Below are positions 54,609-58,737 of a DNA stretch of 58,737 nt, piece after piece. The stretch covers positions 1 to 58,737 of the forward strand of contig WQYP01000007.1 of assembly GCA_009781185.1 (NCBI GenBank), written 5' to 3'. Below the pieces are notes generated by a model. It was given only the letters and a program-made list of their open reading frames with translations, had not been told where the DNA came from and made no database searches. The translations under genes and the position numbers were made by a program. Each line of letters starts with the position of its first letter. Within the stretch, counting starts at the first letter, position 1. This stretch comes from Phycisphaerales bacterium. Lineage in GTDB: Bacteria > Planctomycetota > Phycisphaerae > WQYP01.

Positions 54609-55160
54609 AAGCCACTGGCGGATGACCAATTGGGCGATGAGGTTCGCTTGTATGCCAGCGGCGAGGTCGTCGCAGAGGATGCCCCAGCCCCAGGGGAGGC
54701 GTTCGAGCACGCGGCAGGGCGGAAGCTTGAGCGTGTCGGTGGCGCGGAAGAGGATGTAGAGGGCGGCGGTGAAAAGGAAAAGGCGTAGCGGATCGTGGCC
54801 GCACCAGGTAGGCGTGGGCATCCACAGGACGGTGACGGCAAAGCCCGCGTATTCGTCGAGAATGACCTGGCTGGGATCAGGTTGCCGGAAGTAGGCGGCC
54901 GCCCATTTGCCCCAGACAATCAGAAGGATCGAGGCGAGCAGGGCGAAGGCGATGAAGATGACGGATCGTAGCGGATCGCGAACGTCCAGGAGGAGCATCA
55001 GCAGGAAGATCACTGCCGGCGGAACGGTTCCCCAGGAACCGGGTGCGGGTTTGAGGAATCCGACGCCGCCGCCGGTGACGATCCATTTCGGCCATGATGC
55101 GGCCGGCTTGGGAAGCGCCGCGACGCGGGCGGCAAGAGCGATGTTCGAATGATGGCCCAT
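54606..55160 (-). CDS. pgpA: Phosphatidylglycerophosphatase A
   Basis: This 184-residue membrane protein shows the PgpA motifs GVGFLKPAPGSWGTV, VILDEYAGFAV and GWGILCDDLAAGIQANL. The acidic residues in these motifs bind magnesium. It dephosphorylates phosphatidylglycerol phosphate in phospholipid synthesis. It is upstream of uppP on the same strand, so the two lipid phosphatases may be co-transcribed. Confidence 0.93.
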   Translation of the reverse strand: MGHHSNIALAARVAALPKPAASWPKWIVTGGGVGFLKPAPGSWGTVPPAVIFLLMLLLDVRDPLRSVIFIAFALLASILLIVWGKWAAAYFRQPDPSQVILDEYAGFAVTVLWMPTPTWCGHDPLRLFLFTAALYILFRATDTLKLPPCRVLERLPWGWGILCDDLAAGIQANLIAQLVIRQWL

Positions 55161-55328
55161 GATGAAAGTTAATTAACGCATTCACTCCATGAACACAACA
55201 CCCGGGAAAGCACATTTGCCTCAAAAGCGAGATTCGGGTATTTTAGTTGGTTTCGGAAAACGCTGGCTGGGGTGGCACTGACGTGTCGCCACGGACGCGG
55301 GGACTCCTTCTTATCAGGAAGCGATCGC

Positions 55329-56255
55329 ATGACTCAGGTTGCTGAATCTACCGGAATGCAGGAAACCGTACGGGACATTGCTCAGGCGAAGCAGTTGTAC
55401 GAGCAGGCCATCAAGATGCTCGCGGCCGGGCAAATCGAAACGGCCATCGATCGGCTCGACGAAGCTTACGAGCTCGATCAGGAAAACGAAGATGTGATGT
55501 TCAAGCTCGCTTATCTGATCGACCTTCGTGGTTCCGATCAGCGGGCAATCGAGATTTACGAGATTCTTGCCGATCGACGGCCTGTGCGGGAAGGCGTTTT
55601 GCTGAACCTGTCGATTCTTTACGAAGACGTCGGTCGTTATGAGGACGCGGAGGAGTGCCTCACGCGTTTGCTGACGGTCAATCCCAACCACCCCCGCGGC
55701 AAGCTGTATCAGAAAGATGTTGACTCGTCCATCTCCATGTCCTACGACGAAGACAGCGAAAAACGTTCCGAGAAGCGAAGTGCCCTGCTCGAAACGCCGG
55801 TCACGGATTTCGAGCTGTCCGTTCGTGCCCGCAACTGTCTCAAGAAGATGAACATCCGCACCCTGGGCGACCTGCTCAAGATCACCGAGACCGAACTTCT
55901 GGGCTACAAAAACTTCGGCGAGACTTCGCTGGAAGAAATCAAGGCGATGCTGACGAACAAGGGTCTCCGCCTCGGCCAGGCCCTGGAAGAGCAGCAGTCT
56001 CAGGCTCGCAAGGATCTGCTCAAGACGGTTGCCGCCAATGTGCCCGATCACGTTCTGAACAAAAGCGTCAATGAAATGGAATTTTCCGTCCGTTCCCGCA
56101 AGGCCCTTCAGCGTCTGGGCGTAAGCACGGTCGGCGAACTGGCGACCCGCACCGAAGCGGAACTTTTAGGCGTCAAAAACTTCGGCCAAACGTCTCTCCA
56201 GGAAATCAAGGAACGCCTGACGGAGCTGGGACTGAGCTTGCGAAAACTCGACTGA
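55329..56255 (+). CDS. TPR protein with two RNA polymerase alpha-CTD-like domains
   Basis: This 308-residue protein starts at ATG 55329 after AGGAAG. Residues about 20-130 are TPR-like helices (AIDRLDEAYELDQENEDVMF). Residues about 157-220 are a clear alpha-CTD (VTDFELSVRARNCLKKMNI, then YKNFGETSLEEIK), keeping the counterparts of E. coli Arg265 and Asn268 (Arg166 and Asn169). Residues about 248-308 are a second alpha-CTD (MEFSVRSRKALQRLGVST, KNFGQTSLQEIK) keeping the arginine (Arg255) but with lysine at the asparagine position. The polymerase-assembly N-terminal domain is absent, so this is not the true alpha subunit. It could bind UP-element-like DNA or a transcription factor through the CTDs and other proteins through the TPRs. 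Confidence 0.88.
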   Translation: MTQVAESTGMQETVRDIAQAKQLYEQAIKMLAAGQIETAIDRLDEAYELDQENEDVMFKLAYLIDLRGSDQRAIEIYEILADRRPVREGVLLNLSILYEDVGRYEDAEECLTRLLTVNPNHPRGKLYQKDVDSSISMSYDEDSEKRSEKRSALLETPVTDFELSVRARNCLKKMNIRTLGDLLKITETELLGYKNFGETSLEEIKAMLTNKGLRLGQALEEQQSQARKDLLKTVAANVPDHVLNKSVNEMEFSVRSRKALQRLGVSTVGELATRTEAELLGVKNFGQTSLQEIKERLTELGLSLRKLD

Positions 56256-56260
56256 TTTTT

Positions 56261-56377
56261 AATCTGGTGATTGGGTAATCTGGTGATCTGGTGATTTGCG
56301 CTGTCGCGTATGTGGAAGTGCCATTCGATTGCTCAATTCAAAATCACCAGATCACCAGATTACCCAATCACCAGATT
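56261..56377. repeat. Perfect 37-base inverted repeat of tctggtga words
   Basis: 56261-56297 and 56341-56377 are exact reverse complements over 37 bases, around a 43-base loop. Each arm holds repeated tctggtgat words. It follows the TPR/alpha-CTD gene by five bases. Confidence 0.85.
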
Positions 56378-56396
56378 TATTGATTTTTCCCGTGAA

Positions 56397-57713
56397 ATGC
56401 CGATACAGTTGGGTTGCGTTGGCGAAGAGGCTCCGGTGGTTGGGCGGTATTCAATTCTGGCAATGATGGCGTTGGCGGGCATTTTGGCGGGCTCGGCTGT
56501 GGCCGCACCACGTGCGACGAACTCACGTAGCGCACGGTCTTCTTCATCCTCTCCACCCCCCGTAGCGCCGGCTCGCGGCAATCCGCTACTGCCTCCGCCG
56601 ATTGCCGTCGAAGGGTTTTTTCCGGAAATGACGCTGGTTCAGAAGCGGCCAATGACGCCTCCCCCCGCCTCCGCTGGTTTTGAGGCTCTGTACACTTCCG
56701 AGGATTGGGACGCCTATAAGGCTCGTTTTGGCGCTGCTGCCGAGGAGTTGCCGCGGAAAAGGGCTTCCGGTCAGATTGAATTCGCGAATACGCTCATCGA
56801 CGCCGCTGATGTGAAACTGCATCCCGAGCTCTCGCCAGGGCTCAGGCGTTTGCTGCTCCTGCGGGCGGCGGCAATCAGCTACCGCAGTGCCGCCGGATAT
56901 CCCACCGCGAACAAGGCGATGAGCGAGTATCAGCAACTCATGGACCTCAAGAGCCCCGCACAGGTCGGCGCGCTCTGGACCATGGCCAATGCGATGTCGC
57001 GGATATCCGTGACGCCCAGAGCCGATCGCATCCGCTACTCCGGCATCGCCGCACAGGCCAATATGCAATTCGCACTCCTGATGCTCGAAGCGGACCAGAT
57101 CGACGCGGCGCAGTCGATGGTCAAACTGCTGGGCTATCACGAAGGCTGGCTCAAAAGCAACACATACCTCCGCGGCTTGATCACGCAAACGCGTACCATC
57201 GTCCGCCAGAGTGCAACCATGATGGATTATCTCAGCACGCAATATCGCCCGGCCATCGCGGGCGATGATGATGCACTCATGAGGCTCTATTTATACGGAC
57301 GATTCGTGAAGAACGATCCGACCCTCGTGGCCGATTTTCCCTCTCGCAAACCGACCAGCGCCATGGCCCAACTGGCCGATCAATTACAAACGGCGGAACG
57401 AGACGTCACCGCGAATTTCGCGATCGCCGAATTGTTGCGGACCGTGGCCGCCAGCCTGCCCGACGGCATGCTCAAGCAGCGGACCCTGTATGCGGCGTTG
57501 GAACGTTACCGCACATTCATCCGGTCGCCGGAGACCCAGCGTGAACGCGTCAAACGGACGCTGGCGCTCATGGCGATCGAGGCGGCAGTCTCCGACGGAG
57601 CCCGGCCAGGCGTCACCATTCAACCCTTCGCCTCCCCGCCCCCTCCGCCCGCCTCCCCCTCCACGACCCAACCGGCCATCTTGCCCGCGGAAGAAGTGCA
57701 CGCGGTGGGATAG
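56397..57713 (+). CDS. Secreted or anchored helical protein of unknown function
   Basis: The start at ATG 56397 gives 438 residues; the open frame upstream runs through the inverted repeat and is unlikely to be translated. A hydrophobic export segment (YSILAMMALAGILAGSAVAA) begins about 18 residues in, followed by a serine/proline-rich linker. The body is alpha-helical with solenoid-like character, and the C-terminus is again proline-rich (PPPPPASPSTTQPA). No domain was recognised. In style it resembles the secreted proline-rich helical protein at 6229-8081, but clear homology was not shown. Confidence 0.7.
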   Translation: MPIQLGCVGEEAPVVGRYSILAMMALAGILAGSAVAAPRATNSRSARSSSSSPPPVAPARGNPLLPPPIAVEGFFPEMTLVQKRPMTPPPASAGFEALYTSEDWDAYKARFGAAAEELPRKRASGQIEFANTLIDAADVKLHPELSPGLRRLLLLRAAAISYRSAAGYPTANKAMSEYQQLMDLKSPAQVGALWTMANAMSRISVTPRADRIRYSGIAAQANMQFALLMLEADQIDAAQSMVKLLGYHEGWLKSNTYLRGLITQTRTIVRQSATMMDYLSTQYRPAIAGDDDALMRLYLYGRFVKNDPTLVADFPSRKPTSAMAQLADQLQTAERDVTANFAIAELLRTVAASLPDGMLKQRTLYAALERYRTFIRSPETQRERVKRTLALMAIEAAVSDGARPGVTIQPFASPPPPPASPSTTQPAILPAEEVHAVG

Positions 57714-57742
57714 CCTGTTATTGCGGGGGACATCAGTCATGT

Positions 57743-57798
57743 TCCATCAGAGCCGCAATCGTAAGATTGCGAAGTAATAACCGCAGCGGCTCTGATAG
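57743..57798. repeat. Fragment related to the 9971 MITE-like element
   Basis: catcagagccgcaatcgtaa faces gcagcggctctgatag as an inverted repeat. It resembles the inner arms of the MITE-like elements, between two tandem genes. Confidence 0.6.
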
Positions 57799-57808
57799 CC
57801 AAATGCGT

Positions 57809-57838
57809 TTGCCCTGGTTTTCAGCACTGCGGTATACT
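57809..57838 (+). promoter_or_regulatory. Possible pheA promoter
   Basis: TTGCCC, 18 bases, TATACT at 57833-57838, 30 bases before the pheA start. The -35 element is partial. Confidence 0.4.
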
Positions 57839-57867
57839 CAGCGAGCTGATTTTACTAGAGGATTGCC

Positions 57868-58737
57868 ATGTCGAAGGACGATGCGCTCAAGGAGTTGCGG
57901 GGGAAGATAGACGAACTCGATTATCGGATCGTGGAGTTACTCAATGCGCGAGCGCGGATCGTGGTCGAGATCGGCAAGGTCAAGCAGCAGAGCGGTACGC
58001 CGGTCTACGCGCCTGATCGTGAGAAAGTGGTATTGGCGCGGATTCGCGAAGCGAACAGGGCGATAGGCGGACCGCTGCCGAATGCGTGCCTGGAGGCGAT
58101 TTACCGCGAGCTTATGTCCGGGAGCTTCGCTCTCGAAAAACCTCTGCGAATTTCCTATCTCGGTCCGCAGGGGTCGTATAGCCATCTGGCCAGCGAACGG
58201 CAGTTCGGCAGTTCGGTTGAGCACATGGCGGTGGTCGATATCGGCAGCGTGTTTGACGAAGTGGCCCGCGGACATGCGGACCTCGGACTCGTTCCGATCG
58301 AAAATTCCACCAGCGGCGGCGTGATTGAGACGATGGATGCGTTTTTCGATCATCGTTCCGTCACGATCGTTGCCGAGGTGGTGTTGGCGATTCATCATCA
58401 TCTTTTGGCTCATTGTGCGTCTGGAGAAGTGAAGACGATTTATTCCAAGCCGGAGGTTCTCGATCAGTGTCGTCGTTGGATGACGGCGAGCATGCCGAAT
58501 GTGCCGAAGGTGGCGGTGGCGAGTTCCAGCAAGGCGGCGGAGATGGCGGCACAGGCGAAGGTTGAGGAAGGGGTTGCTGCCATTGGTTCGAGCCTTGCCG
58601 CCGAGCTCTACGGACTCAAAACGCTCTTTGCCAACATCGAAGATAACGTCACCAATGTGACGCGATTCTTCGTCATCGGTCGCAACGGCGAGGGTGTCGG
58701 GGAAAAGGGGAAAGGAGGAGGGGGGGGGGGGGGGCCG
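57868..58737 (+). CDS. pheA: Chorismate mutase/prephenate dehydratase (3' partial)
   Basis: The frame is open from ATG 57868, six bases after AGAGGA, through the right edge of the window (290 codons). Residues about 5-85 form an AroQ-type chorismate mutase domain (LRGKIDELDYRIVELLNARA, YAPDREKVVL). The prephenate dehydratase domain starts at RISYLGPQGSYSHLA and includes VPIENSTSGGVIETMD and the conserved NVTRFFVIG, where the Thr-Arg-Phe is catalytic. The expected C-terminal ACT domain for phenylalanine feedback should follow but lies outside. Directly after the TRF motif comes GEKGKGGGGGGG, from a run of about fifteen G at the window's end. Confidence 0.93.
   Translation, partial: MSKDDALKELRGKIDELDYRIVELLNARARIVVEIGKVKQQSGTPVYAPDREKVVLARIREANRAIGGPLPNACLEAIYRELMSGSFALEKPLRISYLGPQGSYSHLASERQFGSSVEHMAVVDIGSVFDEVARGHADLGLVPIENSTSGGVIETMDAFFDHRSVTIVAEVVLAIHHHLLAHCASGEVKTIYSKPEVLDQCRRWMTASMPNVPKVAVASSSKAAEMAAQAKVEEGVAAIGSSLAAELYGLKTLFANIEDNVTNVTRFFVIGRNGEGVGEKGKGGGGGGGP

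Overview
The window looks like a high-GC planctomycete chromosome segment, probably from the class Phycisphaerae. The evidence is a fused lpxC-fabZ gene next to lpxA, a large surface protein with the planctomycete-type N-terminal motif LESLEQRQMLSG, a TPR protein carrying two RNA polymerase alpha-CTD modules, a BlaI/BlaR1-M56 pair, a sulfatase, and mostly single-gene transcription units. The class assignment is inference. No rRNA, tRNA, CRISPR array or intact transposase gene was seen.

Layout. 1-8081: end of a Wzz-like coiled-coil membrane protein, an Rrf2 regulator, an active HtrA lipoprotein followed by an HtrA paralogue without its catalytic residues, a YdcF/DUF218 protein, and a secreted proline-rich protein split by a 10-base homopolymer. 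8230-22026: serine carboxypeptidase, sulfatase, metallo-beta-lactamase hydrolase, DinG-type helicase, the NAD-salvage pair pncB/pncA, a secreted glycoside-hydrolase-like protein and a secreted transglutaminase-like protein. 22387-25616: a GT9-GT4-plsY envelope operon. 26205-35372: DUF1328 protein, mfd, then on the minus strand lpxC-fabZ, lpxA, a Gfo/Idh oxidoreductase and an amidohydrolase, then an orphan nuoC. 35419-44271: BlaR1/BlaI pair with a clear operator, a URO-D-like protein, recA, a uronate-isomerase-like protein and a small secreted protein. 44462-58737: dnaE, the surface protein, another Gfo/Idh protein, uppP, pgpA, the TPR/alpha-CTD protein, a secreted helical protein, and pheA running off the right edge.

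The most striking content lies between and inside the genes. At least six families of short palindromes are scattered over the window. Several show compensatory stem changes between copies, and they often touch or contain the stop codon of a gene. One 25-base family sits in frame, in the same reading frame (peptide SDPALRG), inside both the DinG-like helicase and DnaE. Mfd carries another palindrome twice in tandem plus a run of short repeated words, and two more genes carry a third palindrome. These resemble Rickettsia palindromic elements in behaviour, though not in sequence.

Two 130-140 bp hairpin elements are flanked by 10-11 bp direct repeats and look like miniature transposable elements. 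A third MITE-like element has 31-base ends bounded by CTAG. Separately, more than ten gaps hold hairpins whose arms are built from a 7-10 base word repeated several times. The word differs at most loci but the architecture is shared, and most lie just downstream of genes. Together they suggest a genome shaped by palindrome spread and arm-copying at gene ends.
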